A DNA stretch of 64,000 bases from CAZHVS01 sp964536015 (GTDB lineage: Bacteria; Bacteroidota; Ignavibacteria; Ignavibacteriales; Ignavibacteriaceae), in NCBI GenBank assembly GCA_964536015.1, contig CAZHVS010000002.1, forward strand, positions 62,001 to 126,000. The letters are read 5' to 3'. Positions 37,422 to 46,321 of the stretch are shown here, in pieces; positions within the stretch are counted from its first letter, which is position 1; each line of letters opens with the position of its first letter. The notes beneath the pieces are model-generated. The model did not search any database and was not told the origin of the DNA. It saw only the letters and a program-made list of their open reading frames with translations. The position numbers and the translations under genes were made by a program.

Positions 37422-37670
37422 ATGACCGAATTAACATACTATCATAATCTGATTTCAAAATGTTTAAATGACATTCAGAAGATTAATATAAAAATTAATC
37501 CATTAATTGATAAATACAACGAAGAGTTCAAGGAAGGAGATGTAAAACATTCGACTCTGAAAAACTTATTAGTGGAAATTGATAACGTTAAAGAAGAATA
37601 CGAAAAAATTGATAAACTTATCAGGGATATTCAAGAAGATGCAAAAGGTTACTATGAAGACCTTGTGTGA
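37422..37670 (+). CDS. Small coiled-coil protein
   Basis: An 82-residue acidic, helical protein with heptad-like spacing across its length (LISKCLNDIQKINIKIN, then LVEIDNVKEEYEKIDKLIRD). GGAG precedes the ATG by 7 nt, which supports it being real. It follows the hydrolase gene closely and is likely co-transcribed. No family is recognised. Confidence 0.6.
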   Translation: MTELTYYHNLISKCLNDIQKINIKINPLIDKYNEEFKEGDVKHSTLKNLLVEIDNVKEEYEKIDKLIRDIQEDAKGYYEDLV

Positions 37671-37745
37671 AAGAATTCCCTTTTTATGTTAAATGATTAT
37701 AGTTATTTTTACTCGTAATTTTTAATAAAATAATTAGGAAAAACT

Positions 37746-38045
37746 ATGGCAGTAATGATAACTGATGAATGCATTTCTTGCAACGCTTGTGAAGTTGAAT
37801 GTCCCAATAATGCTATTTACGAACCAGGAACACCTTACGTAATTGGCGGTGAAGAATTTGCACCATTAAGTGATGAACATACTTATATAGCTTATGACAA
37901 ATGCACTGAATGCGTTGGCTTTAACGATTCACCTGCTTGTATCTCTGCTTGTCCTACCGAAGCTATTGTTATGGATCCGGAAAGACAGGAAACAAAAGAG
38001 CAGTTATTAGCTAAAAAAGATCATCTTGATAAAGTTGGTAGATAA
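37746..38045 (+). CDS. 2[4Fe-4S] ferredoxin, Alvin/YfhL type
   Basis: A 99-residue electron-transfer protein. Cluster ligands are Cys9, Cys12, Cys15 and Cys19 (CISCNACEVECP) and Cys53, Cys56, Cys65 and Cys69 (CTECVGFNDSPACISACP). The eight-residue spacing between the second and third Cys of the second cluster and the C-terminal helix (LLAKKDHLDKV) mark the Alvin/YfhL-type class of low-potential ferredoxins. AGGAAAA precedes the ATG. Confidence 0.95.
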   Translation: MAVMITDECISCNACEVECPNNAIYEPGTPYVIGGEEFAPLSDEHTYIAYDKCTECVGFNDSPACISACPTEAIVMDPERQETKEQLLAKKDHLDKVGR

Positions 38046-38056
38046 TCACTCTTAAT

Positions 38057-38085
38057 AAAAAAGCAGGTTCGACCTGCTTTTTTTT
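38057..38085. terminator. Bidirectional terminator between ferredoxin and bacterioferritin
   Basis: An 8-bp stem (AAGCAGGT / ACCTGCTT) with a TCG loop is flanked by an A run on the left and eight T on the right. It can therefore stop transcription from both the plus-strand ferredoxin gene and the convergent bacterioferritin gene. Confidence 0.92.
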
Positions 38086-38086
38086 G

Positions 38087-38587
38087 TTATACTGAAGAAG
38101 TTCCAGTCTCACGCCCTTTACTTCTTTCAATTGATTGAAGGGCAAGATACCTGTCACCAAATTTCATAAGGTTTTCAAGTTCAGTATCGTATTGATCATA
38201 ATGAGTTTCTTCATCGAGAACAAGGCTTTCAAATAATTGTTTTGAAATTGCATCTGCATTTTTAGAACACTCATTTGCCCATTTATTGTAATCGCTTGCA
38301 CTGTTTTCTTCCATTTCAACTGCAAGTTTAAGCATTTCTTCAACAGCGTGTATTTTATTCACTTCCTTACTGGCTTTCATTTCTACTTCACCTTTTAAGA
38401 AAAGAATCCGCTCTGCAAGCTTTTCAATATGTAGCATCTCTGCAATCGCAGTACGTCTGAAAAGGTTTGCCAGCAAATCATAACCCTGATCATCAAGATG
38501 GAAATGAAAATACATATACTGATGAACTGCGTATAATTCATCTGCAACTGCTTTGTTTAATAGCTCAATGCTCTTCTGATGTCTCAT
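38087..38587 (-). CDS. bfr: Bacterioferritin
   Basis: Iron-storage and detoxifying four-helix-bundle protein, 166 residues. Di-iron ligands expected for Bfr are visible: Glu17 (ADELYAVHQYMYFH), Glu50 and His53 (AEMLHIEKLAERILFLKG), Glu94 (EENSASDY) and Glu127 with His130 (DEETHYDQYDTELE). Met51 matches the haem-ligating Met52 of E. coli Bfr, so haem binding is likely. AAAGGAGC precedes the ATG. A C-terminal tail (about 20 residues) is Ser/Arg-rich. Confidence 0.9.
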   Translation of the reverse strand: MRHQKSIELLNKAVADELYAVHQYMYFHFHLDDQGYDLLANLFRRTAIAEMLHIEKLAERILFLKGEVEMKASKEVNKIHAVEEMLKLAVEMEENSASDYNKWANECSKNADAISKQLFESLVLDEETHYDQYDTELENLMKFGDRYLALQSIERSKGRETGTSSV

Positions 38588-38665
38588 TTTTGCTCCTTTA
38601 ATTATTTAGAATTCTCCTATTTTAAAAAATAAACATGTTGGATAAAAGTATTCAACAGTATAAAA

Positions 38666-40132
38666 TTAATTAAACCACTCATCAATTCTTAGATTTTCTG
38701 TTTCATCGAATGTTTTATTAAAAAACTCATTTGAGTTTAATGAGTAATAATAATCCTTTTCCCATTCCGATATGTTCTGGACAGTATTCTTAATTGCATC
38801 AATTATAAAATAAATTTCATCATTAGTCATAGTGGGATGGATTGATAATCTTACCCAGCCTGGTTTTTCTGAAAGATCGCCGGAATCAATTTTATCAGTA
38901 ATATTTTTAGATTGTAAAGGACAAACACTTAATAGATAATGACCATAAGTCCCTGCACAGGAACATCCGCCGCGAACCTGTATTCCAAACCGGTCATTGA
39001 GAATTTTAACTATTAAATTATAGTGAATATTATCAACGTAAAAGGAAATTGCTCCAAGTCTGTGTTTTATATTATCAGCAAGTATATGTACACCAGGAAT
39101 TTTCGGGAGTAATTCAAAAACAATGTTTAAAAGTTCTTCTTCTCTTTGAAGAATTTTTTCTGTTCCCATTTCCTCTTTAAGTTTTATTGCAAGAGCTGCC
39201 TTTATTGTTTGCAAGAATGGAGGTGTACCACCATCTTCACGGGCTTCAATATTATTAACGAATTTATGCATGCCCCATGGATTTGTCCAATCCACTGTTC
39301 CGCCACCAGGATTGTCTGGTATTTTATTTTTGTATAATTTTGAATTGAAGACCATTATTCCTGGTGTGCCCGGACCACCAAGAAATTTATGAGGAGAGAA
39401 AAAAATTGCATCAAGTCTTTCATCTTCATCCTCAGGATGCATATTGATATCAACATAAGGAGCAGCACATGCAAAATCTATAAAACAATATCCGCCTGCG
39501 TTATGGATTATTTTGGCAAGTTGGTGATAAGGAGGTTGAATTCCGGTTACATTTGAACCAGCAGTAAAAGCACCAATTAATAATTTTCTGTCTCTATATA
39601 TCTCTAAAAGTTCTTTAAAATTTGTTACATCCACTTCACCATTTTCATTTGGAGGAATAATTACTACATCTGCAATCGATTCTTCCCATGTTGTTTGATT
39701 TGAATGATGTTCCATGTGAGTTATAAATACAACTGGTCTTAGTTCGTCTGGAATGTTAGTAAAATCTTTTAATTGTTCAGGAATTCTTAATCCAAGAATA
39801 CGGATTAGTTTATTTACAACACCTGTCATTCCAGAACCAAAAGAAATAATTAAGTCGTCTTCGTGTGCATTTACATGTATTTTAATTATGTGTTGAGCGT
39901 GATGATAAGCTTTAGTCATTGTTGTGCCAGTAATACTCGACTCTGAATGAGTATTACCAAGAAAAGGACCGAATTCTTCAATTATTTTTTTTTCGATCGG
40001 AGCATATAATCTTCCACTTGCTATCCAATCAGCATAAAGAATTTTGTGTGTGCCGTATTTGTTAGAGAATTGTTGGTTAATTCCAATAATATTGTCTCTA
40101 AATTTTTTAAAATATTTTTCGAGTACATCCAT
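38666..40132 (-). CDS. Class V aminotransferase / cysteine-desulfurase-like PLP enzyme
   Basis: A 488-residue PLP enzyme of the NifS/SufS/Csd fold. Recognisable parts are the N-terminal YADWIASGRLYAPIE, THMEHHSNQTTWEES, DFACAAPYVDINM, the PLP-lysine motif FFSPHKFLGGPGTPG and VRGGCSCAGTYGHYLL near the C-terminus. It is about 80 residues longer than SufS, and its Cys-containing loop differs from the RxGHHCAQP form. It could be a desulfurase, a selenocysteine lyase or another lyase; no sulfur-carrier partner is adjacent. Confidence 0.8.
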   Translation of the reverse strand: MDVLEKYFKKFRDNIIGINQQFSNKYGTHKILYADWIASGRLYAPIEKKIIEEFGPFLGNTHSESSITGTTMTKAYHHAQHIIKIHVNAHEDDLIISFGSGMTGVVNKLIRILGLRIPEQLKDFTNIPDELRPVVFITHMEHHSNQTTWEESIADVVIIPPNENGEVDVTNFKELLEIYRDRKLLIGAFTAGSNVTGIQPPYHQLAKIIHNAGGYCFIDFACAAPYVDINMHPEDEDERLDAIFFSPHKFLGGPGTPGIMVFNSKLYKNKIPDNPGGGTVDWTNPWGMHKFVNNIEAREDGGTPPFLQTIKAALAIKLKEEMGTEKILQREEELLNIVFELLPKIPGVHILADNIKHRLGAISFYVDNIHYNLIVKILNDRFGIQVRGGCSCAGTYGHYLLSVCPLQSKNITDKIDSGDLSEKPGWVRLSIHPTMTNDEIYFIIDAIKNTVQNISEWEKDYYYSLNSNEFFNKTFDETENLRIDEWFN

Positions 40133-40222
40133 AAGTAATAATTTTTCTTTAATCTTTTATTAAAATACACAAAAACTTTGTAATCGAAATTTAACAGAAT
40201 TAATTTAGAACAGAAAGTGATA

Positions 40223-40405
40223 ATGAACGAATATAGTAATTGGAAGATAGAACAGGGTGATTATCAACGTACATTTGAAGATACTAACGAATATTATCAT
40301 CAATTGAAGAAAAAAAAATTTATACAGAAAATCATACGTGCTTTAGTTTATCTATTAACCTTATCATTTATTAGTTATTTGATAATTAAATCATTTCCAT
40401 TCTGA
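40223..40405 (+). CDS. Small single-pass membrane protein
   Basis: A 60-residue predicted protein: a charged, Tyr-rich N-terminus, a basic stretch (QLKKKKFIQKIIR) and one membrane helix (LVYLLTLSFISYLIIKSF). AGAAAG lies about 5 nt before the ATG. It sits alone between divergent and downstream genes; coding status is uncertain. Confidence 0.45.
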   Translation: MNEYSNWKIEQGDYQRTFEDTNEYYHQLKKKKFIQKIIRALVYLLTLSFISYLIIKSFPF

Positions 40406-40474
40406 AAAACTTTATCACGTATCAGATTTTTTTTCTATTTTGCCTCTCGAATTTTTAATCTTTTAAACATTTTT

Positions 40475-41407
40475 ATGAAATATTTTATTGGTATTGACGG
40501 TGGGGGAACAAAAACCCACTGCATAGTAACTGATGTAAAATTAAATCATTTATCCGAATGTTTCGGTGGTCCTTCAAATTTTCTGATGCTTGGAACTGAA
40601 AAAGTTTGTGAGACAATTTTTAAACTCTTGGAAAAAGCAAAGAATGAAGTTAAATTCACTTATGATCAGGTAGAATCGGTTGTAATTGGCACTACAGGCG
40701 CTGGAAGAAGAAGTGACGCTGAAAAACTTGAGTCAGCTTTTTTAAATTACCTGCAAAAACAGAAAATAAATCTTAAAGATTTTTATGTTGAAAGCGATGC
40801 CAGAATTGCTCTTGAGGCAGCTTTTTCTGGTCAACCCGGAAGCATTTTAATAGCCGGGACAGGTTCAATAATGTTTGGGAAAGATGAACAAAATACTATT
40901 CATCGTGTCGGAGGTTTCGGAAGATTTATTGGTGATGAGGGGAGCGGTTATATGATTGGGAAGAAGGGTTTAATTGCCGTATCAAAAAACTTTGATGGCA
41001 GAGGAAAGAGTACAATATTAAATGATTTATTAAAACAAAAGTTTAACATTGATTCACCAGAGCTATTAATAACTGAAATTTATAAGAATAATTTTGATAT
41101 TGCATCATTTGCACCAATAGTACTGGATGCGGCTGAAAAAGGAGATGAAGTGGCTTTAAGAATTCTCGAAGAAGAAACAGATGAATTAATTTTACACTTC
41201 AACGCAATGAAGAAAAAACTTAAGACTGAAATAATGAATGTCTCTTTTATTGGTGGAATAGTAAGTAATAAAAATATTTTTTCAGATTTACTTTCTAGAA
41301 AAATAATTCAAGATTTACCGGGAGTTAATGTGAAGATTCCTGATTATGAACCTCCATATGGTGCAATACTTATAGCAAAACAAAGATTAGATAAAAATTT
41401 TAACTGA
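40475..41407 (+). CDS. BadF/BadG-type N-acetylglucosamine kinase-like protein
   Basis: A 310-residue ASKHA-fold sugar kinase. Phosphate-1 motif GIDGGGTKTHCIVTDV is at the N-terminus, GTTGAGRRSDAEKL and the adenosine-side IAGTGSIMFG follow, then GGFGRFIGDEGSGYMIGKKG. This matches the BadF/BadG/BcrA/D family, which includes eukaryote-type GlcNAc kinases and the MurNAc/GlcNAc kinase MurK. Its position directly before an AmpG-like permease and NagZ suggests phosphorylation of amino sugars recovered from peptidoglycan. Confidence 0.88.
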   Translation: MKYFIGIDGGGTKTHCIVTDVKLNHLSECFGGPSNFLMLGTEKVCETIFKLLEKAKNEVKFTYDQVESVVIGTTGAGRRSDAEKLESAFLNYLQKQKINLKDFYVESDARIALEAAFSGQPGSILIAGTGSIMFGKDEQNTIHRVGGFGRFIGDEGSGYMIGKKGLIAVSKNFDGRGKSTILNDLLKQKFNIDSPELLITEIYKNNFDIASFAPIVLDAAEKGDEVALRILEEETDELILHFNAMKKKLKTEIMNVSFIGGIVSNKNIFSDLLSRKIIQDLPGVNVKIPDYEPPYGAILIAKQRLDKNFN

Positions 41408-41421
41408 AGTTTGGAGAACTA

Positions 41422-42936
41422 ATGACCACACAAAAACTAACTAATAGAAATCCCTGGAGCTGGATTCCGACTTTATATTTTACACAGGGAATTCCTTACG
41501 TAATGGTTATGTCAGTATCGGTAATGATGTATAAAAATCTTAACGTTTCGAACGCGGATATAGCCTTCTTTACAAGTCTTCTTTACTTTCCTTGGTTTTT
41601 AAAATTCGCCTGGGGTCCTTTTATTGATATGTTTAAAACCAAAAGATTCTGGACTATATCTATGCAACTTATTGTGGGTGTCGCGTTGTTTGGAATCGCA
41701 ATCAGTTTGACTACATCAATTTATTGGAGTCTTACATTAATTGTATTTGCAGTAATGGCTTTCGCATCAGCAACTCATGATATTGCAGCTGATGGTTTCT
41801 ATATGTTAAGTCTTGAACAGACTCAGCAAGCTGCATTCGTGGGGGTTCGTTCAACATTTTATAGAGTTGCAACAATTGTTGGTTCTGGTTTACTTGTAGT
41901 TATTGCAGGAGAATTAGCACCCAAAATGGGATTTAAAAGTGCCTGGTCTATAGTCTTTATAATTACTGGAATTTTGTTTGTTCTTCTCTTTCTTTACCAT
42001 AAATTTATTCTTCCATATCCTGCAGAAGATAAAGGTACTTTGAAAGATAAAAAACTTAGCGGACAACAAATTTTACTTCTGTTCGGTGGTTTTATTTTAA
42101 TTGCTGGTGCATTTTATGTCGCATTTTTAATTTTGAGTTTTGTTATCTCTTTATTTGGAGTAATATCTCCTTGGAAAACGATTGTTTCTACAATCATTTT
42201 AGTTTTGATTGTTGTAATTCTTTTCAGAACTTTTGTTGCAACTTTTGTCGAAAGTTTTGAAAAGTCTGAAAATAAAAATGAGATGTTAATACCATTTATT
42301 GAATTTCTTAAAGCATTCGTGATTTTTATGCAAAAGAAGGATATCTGGAACATCCTTGGTTTTCTCCTTCTTTTCAGGTTTGCTGAAGCACAACTGGTTA
42401 AACTTGTTCAACCCTTCCTTCTTGACCCAATTGAAAAAGGTGGACTTGGACTTTCAACTTCAGAAGTAGGGATAGTCTATGGGACTGTTGGCATTATTGC
42501 ATTAACTGCCGGTGGATTAATAGGTGGTTATGTTATTTCAAGACAAGGATTAAAATGGTGGTTGTGGCCGATGGTAATAATTATGCATACTCCTGATCTT
42601 GCATTTGTTTATTTATCTCAATATCAACCTACAAATTTTGTTCTAATTAATCTTGCTGTTGCATTTGAACAATTTGGTTATGGTTTTGGTTTTACTGCGT
42701 ATATGATGTTTATGATTATGATTTCACAAGGTGAACATAAAACTGCTCATTATGCAATCTGCACTGGAATTATGGCTCTTGGAATGATGCTTCCCGGAAT
42801 GTATAGTGGTGCTCTGCAGGAACAAATTGGTTATCAGCATTTTTTCCTTTGGGTAATTATTTCAACAATACCGGGCTTTATTGTTGCAGCTTTAGTAAAA
42901 ATTGATCCGGAATTTGGAAAGAAGAAGGTGGCTTAA
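41422..42936 (+). CDS. MFS permease, AmpG-like
   Basis: A 504-residue inner-membrane transporter of the major facilitator type with about 12 to 14 hydrophobic segments. The start is AmpG-like: SWIPTLYFTQGIPYVMVM, FFTSLLYFPWFLKFAWGPF with a following D-M-F, then ATHDIAADGFYM in the fourth segment. AmpG imports anhydromuropeptides. A long central loop and two extra helices (around 210-275) are present. It lies 14 nt after the kinase gene and 8 nt before the glucosaminidase fusion gene. Confidence 0.82.
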   Translation: MTTQKLTNRNPWSWIPTLYFTQGIPYVMVMSVSVMMYKNLNVSNADIAFFTSLLYFPWFLKFAWGPFIDMFKTKRFWTISMQLIVGVALFGIAISLTTSIYWSLTLIVFAVMAFASATHDIAADGFYMLSLEQTQQAAFVGVRSTFYRVATIVGSGLLVVIAGELAPKMGFKSAWSIVFIITGILFVLLFLYHKFILPYPAEDKGTLKDKKLSGQQILLLFGGFILIAGAFYVAFLILSFVISLFGVISPWKTIVSTIILVLIVVILFRTFVATFVESFEKSENKNEMLIPFIEFLKAFVIFMQKKDIWNILGFLLLFRFAEAQLVKLVQPFLLDPIEKGGLGLSTSEVGIVYGTVGIIALTAGGLIGGYVISRQGLKWWLWPMVIIMHTPDLAFVYLSQYQPTNFVLINLAVAFEQFGYGFGFTAYMMFMIMISQGEHKTAHYAICTGIMALGMMLPGMYSGALQEQIGYQHFFLWVIISTIPGFIVAALVKIDPEFGKKKVA

Positions 42937-42944
42937 ATAGTTTC

Positions 42945-45827
42945 ATGAATTTACAAAATTCAAAATTCAATCTTACTACTGTTTCATTATTAGTATTTTT
43001 TTGCATTACTTTTTGTGGGTCATCACTTAAGAAAGAAAAAATACTTTCATACGATGATGCACGATTCAAAAAGAATACAGCAGAAATATTTTTAATCGAT
43101 AATGATGCCTGGGTTGAAGAAACACTTATTAATATGTCACTGGAAGAAAAGGTTGGACAAGTAATTTTTCCTTATACTTATGGAAGGGCTTATAATGAAG
43201 ATGGAGAAGAGTTCAAACGATTAAAGCATCTTGTTATTGATTTAAATGTTGGTGGATTTCTTGTTTTTCCAGGAAATGCAACTGATCAGGCAACTTTGCT
43301 TAATAAATTACAAAAAATGTCTAAATACCCTTTGATGATTTCTGCTGATTATGAAAGAGGTTTTTCTGATGGTGTTTCTTTCCCATATTTAATGGCAGTT
43401 GGTGCGGCAAATGATGAAATTTTGACAATGAAAATGGGGGAAATAATTGCAAAAGAAAGTAGGATTATAGGAGTTCACCAGAATTACGCGCCAGTTGTTG
43501 ACATAAATAATAATGCTAAAAATCCTATTATCAATATTCGCTCTTTTGGTGAAGATGTAAAATTAGTTTCACGTTTAAGCAGCTCACTTTATAAAGGAAT
43601 TCAAAAAGGAAGGATGATAGCAACACTAAAACACTTTCCTGGACATGGAAATACTAATACAGATTCGCATAAAGATATACCACAGATCAATTCTTCAAAA
43701 ATTCAACTTGATAAACTTGAACTTGTTCCCTTTAAATCAAATATAAAAAATGGAGTTATGTCCGTTATGGTTGGACATCTCGGAATTCCTGTTTATGAAA
43801 AAGATAAAAATCTTCCATCAAGTTTATCAAATAGTATAGTGAGTTCTTTGCTAAGAAAAGAATTAAATTTTAATGGATTAATAATTACCGATGCGATGAA
43901 TATGAAGGCAGTTACAAAGTATTATAACAATTCTGAGGCTGCTGTTCGCGCTTTTAATGCTGGTAATGATATTATTCTTTTTCCTGATAATGATGATGAT
44001 GCATATAACGGAATTTTAACAGCTGTAAAAACAGGTGTAATTAACATTAATAGACTTAATGAATCGGTTAGAAGAATTCTATTGGCTAAAAGATGGCTCG
44101 GGCTTGATAAAAACAGGTTTGTAAATGTTGAAAAAGTTAAAACTGAACTTGGAAAAAGTGAGAATTGGGACATTGCAAGAAAAATTGCTGAAAAATCAAT
44201 TACACTGATTAAGAATGAAAATAATTTTATTCCATTACAAATTGACAGCACAAAGAAATATTTACATATCGTGTTAATGGATGAAAATTATACTTCTTCG
44301 GCAGAAAGTTTTAATACGGAAATAACAACAAGAATTAAAAATTGTGATTCTTTATTTCTTCTTACTAAAGCAACTAATAAAGAATATCTTGATGCCATTA
44401 CTTATGTGAGTAATTATGATTTTATTCTTCTATCAGTCTATTCTAAGATTAAAGCTTTCAAAGGTACAATAGGTCTAAGTGAAATTCAGGATAAATTTCT
44501 TCATTCAATTATCGATTTGAAAAAACCACTTATCTTTCTTTCACATGGAAATCCTTACCTATTATCAACTTTCAATAATGTTAATACTTATTTCACAAAT
44601 TATGGGGATGCAAAAGTTTCTGAAATTGCACTTGCACAAGCGATATTTGGTGAGATTGATATTGAAGGAATGCTGCCTGTATCTATTCCTTATACAGTTT
44701 ATCAGTTTGGACATTCAATAAAAATTTCAAAATCCTTTTTAGAGAGTGATAAAGAAATAAATATGTCAAACTTTGAAAATGTTGAGAAAATAATTAATAA
44801 AGCTATCAGCGACTCAGCTTTTCCGGGTGCTTCTTTACTAGTTGCTAGAAATGGAAAAATCGTTTTTGAAAAAGGATTTGGAAAACTGACATACGATCCA
44901 CTTTCTGCATTTGTTGCTCCGAATACAATTTTTGATTTAGCATCAGTTTCTAAAGTAATTGCTACTACAACTGCAGCGATGATATGCATCGATCGTAAGC
45001 TTTTTAGTCTTGATGATAAAGTGTCAAAATATATTCCGGCATTTGCTTCAAATGGAAAAGAAAATATTACAATTAGAAATCTTTTATTGCATAATTCTGG
45101 TTTACCTTCTTTCAAACCTTTTTATAAAATGTATAAGACTCAAAAAGAAGTTTTGAAAGATTTATATAATACTAAATTGGAGTATGAAACCGGAACAAAA
45201 ACTCTCTACTCAGATCTTGGAATGATTACATTAGGAAAAGTAATTGAAGCGGTAACTAAAAAAACTTTAGATAAATTTTGTAATGAGGAAATCTTCATCC
45301 CTTTAGGGATGAAGGAAACATATTATAATCCACCTAAAGAAAATAAATATAGAATAGCTCCAACTGAAGTCGATACATATTGGAGAAATAGATTAATTTG
45401 GGGAGAAGTGCATGATGAAAATTCCTCTATTCTTGGAGGTGTAGCAGGACATGCAGGTTTATTTTCAACTGTAAAAGATCTTGCAATAATTCTTCAAATG
45501 ATTTTACAAAAAGGTACTTATAAAGGAAAAGTCTATATCCAGAAAGAGACTGTTGAGTTGTTCACTTCAAAACAATCAGAGCAAAGCTCACGTGGATTGG
45601 GATGGGATACTAAATCTTCGCAAAATTGTTCTTGCGGGAAATATTTTTCCAATCTTTCTTACGGGCATACCGGATTTACAGGTACTTCAGCTTGGACGGA
45701 CCCGACAAGAAATTTAATTGTCATTCTTTTGACAAACAGAGTTTACCCGACAAGAGAAAATAATAAACTTGGAAATCTTCGTCCTGTGATTCATAATGCG
45801 ATTATCGAAGCTCTAGAAAAGAAATAA
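42945..45827 (+). CDS. NagZ-type GH3 beta-N-acetylglucosaminidase fused to serine beta-lactamase-fold domain
   Basis: A 960-residue two-enzyme fusion. Residues about 50-400 are a glycoside hydrolase 3 domain with NagZ features: ADYERGFSDGVSF, the general acid/base loop KHFPGHGNTNTDSHKDIP and nucleophile Asp316 in LIITDAMNMKAV. A GH3 C-terminal domain (400-590) follows. Residues 605-955 form a class C beta-lactamase/esterase fold with nucleophile motif S667-V-S-K670, LYSDLG in place of YxN and GHTGFTG in place of KTG. A hydrophobic N-terminus (residues 10-26) suggests export, probably as a lipoprotein (FFCITFCGSS). Likely roles are GlcNAc removal from muropeptides plus a peptidase or esterase activity. 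Confidence 0.9.
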   Translation: MNLQNSKFNLTTVSLLVFFCITFCGSSLKKEKILSYDDARFKKNTAEIFLIDNDAWVEETLINMSLEEKVGQVIFPYTYGRAYNEDGEEFKRLKHLVIDLNVGGFLVFPGNATDQATLLNKLQKMSKYPLMISADYERGFSDGVSFPYLMAVGAANDEILTMKMGEIIAKESRIIGVHQNYAPVVDINNNAKNPIINIRSFGEDVKLVSRLSSSLYKGIQKGRMIATLKHFPGHGNTNTDSHKDIPQINSSKIQLDKLELVPFKSNIKNGVMSVMVGHLGIPVYEKDKNLPSSLSNSIVSSLLRKELNFNGLIITDAMNMKAVTKYYNNSEAAVRAFNAGNDIILFPDNDDDAYNGILTAVKTGVININRLNESVRRILLAKRWLGLDKNRFVNVEKVKTELGKSENWDIARKIAEKSITLIKNENNFIPLQIDSTKKYLHIVLMDENYTSSAESFNTEITTRIKNCDSLFLLTKATNKEYLDAITYVSNYDFILLSVYSKIKAFKGTIGLSEIQDKFLHSIIDLKKPLIFLSHGNPYLLSTFNNVNTYFTNYGDAKVSEIALAQAIFGEIDIEGMLPVSIPYTVYQFGHSIKISKSFLESDKEINMSNFENVEKIINKAISDSAFPGASLLVARNGKIVFEKGFGKLTYDPLSAFVAPNTIFDLASVSKVIATTTAAMICIDRKLFSLDDKVSKYIPAFASNGKENITIRNLLLHNSGLPSFKPFYKMYKTQKEVLKDLYNTKLEYETGTKTLYSDLGMITLGKVIEAVTKKTLDKFCNEEIFIPLGMKETYYNPPKENKYRIAPTEVDTYWRNRLIWGEVHDENSSILGGVAGHAGLFSTVKDLAIILQMILQKGTYKGKVYIQKETVELFTSKQSEQSSRGLGWDTKSSQNCSCGKYFSNLSYGHTGFTGTSAWTDPTRNLIVILLTNRVYPTRENNKLGNLRPVIHNAIIEALEKK

Positions 45828-45829
45828 AT

Positions 45830-46231
45830 TTATTTTTTTGGTGTTACTGGAGGAGGTTTTGCAGTCTGTAGTTGTAAATCAATTGTTTCTGGTAAAAGGG
45901 AATACATCGAACCGTTAATATAATCTATCAATCCGCCAATTATCATTCCATTTAAGAAATTTGTCCAGTACCATGCAGAAATTTTTTTAGTGATTTGAGT
46001 TTCAAGTGGTTCGTAGCCATCAAGTTCTAGTCGGACAGTATGATTGCTTCCGCGCTCAATATTAACAACTTGAGGAGTAAGTCCAAATTTTTTTCCATCA
46101 ATAGAAATTTTTGCAAAAGGAGGCACTGATTTGATCTCAACATCCTGTGTAGTTGTGTTAATTATAGTGGCACAGGATGTAAAAATTAAAGCAGTTATAA
46201 AAACAAAAGTATTCTTTAAATAAAATTTCAT
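45830..46231 (-). CDS. PEGA-domain lipoprotein
   Basis: A 133-residue exported protein. The lipobox is ALIFTSCATI, with Cys about residue 20. A PEGA domain follows (VPPFAKISIDGKKFGLTP, then RGSNHTVRLELDGYEPLE), a small beta fold found in surface lipoproteins. A hydrophobic stretch FLNGMIIGGLIDYING and a Pro-rich C-terminus follow. ATG 46231 is chosen because it starts the signal sequence; an in-frame ATG four codons upstream is possible. It is convergent with the NagZ fusion gene (2-nt gap). Confidence 0.82.
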   Translation of the reverse strand: MKFYLKNTFVFITALIFTSCATIINTTTQDVEIKSVPPFAKISIDGKKFGLTPQVVNIERGSNHTVRLELDGYEPLETQITKKISAWYWTNFLNGMIIGGLIDYINGSMYSLLPETIDLQLQTAKPPPVTPKK

Positions 46232-46321
46232 ATTCCAAATCATAGATTTACATCTAATAATCGAAAAAATAATTTAATTGTTGAGTATAATTTTAGAATT
46301 GAAGTAATAAGGTTTCAGATT

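Noticed and set aside
44702..45115. 137-codon minus-strand frame opposite the NagZ fusion gene
   Set aside because: Fully covered by the beta-lactamase-fold coding region, which has clear catalytic motifs.
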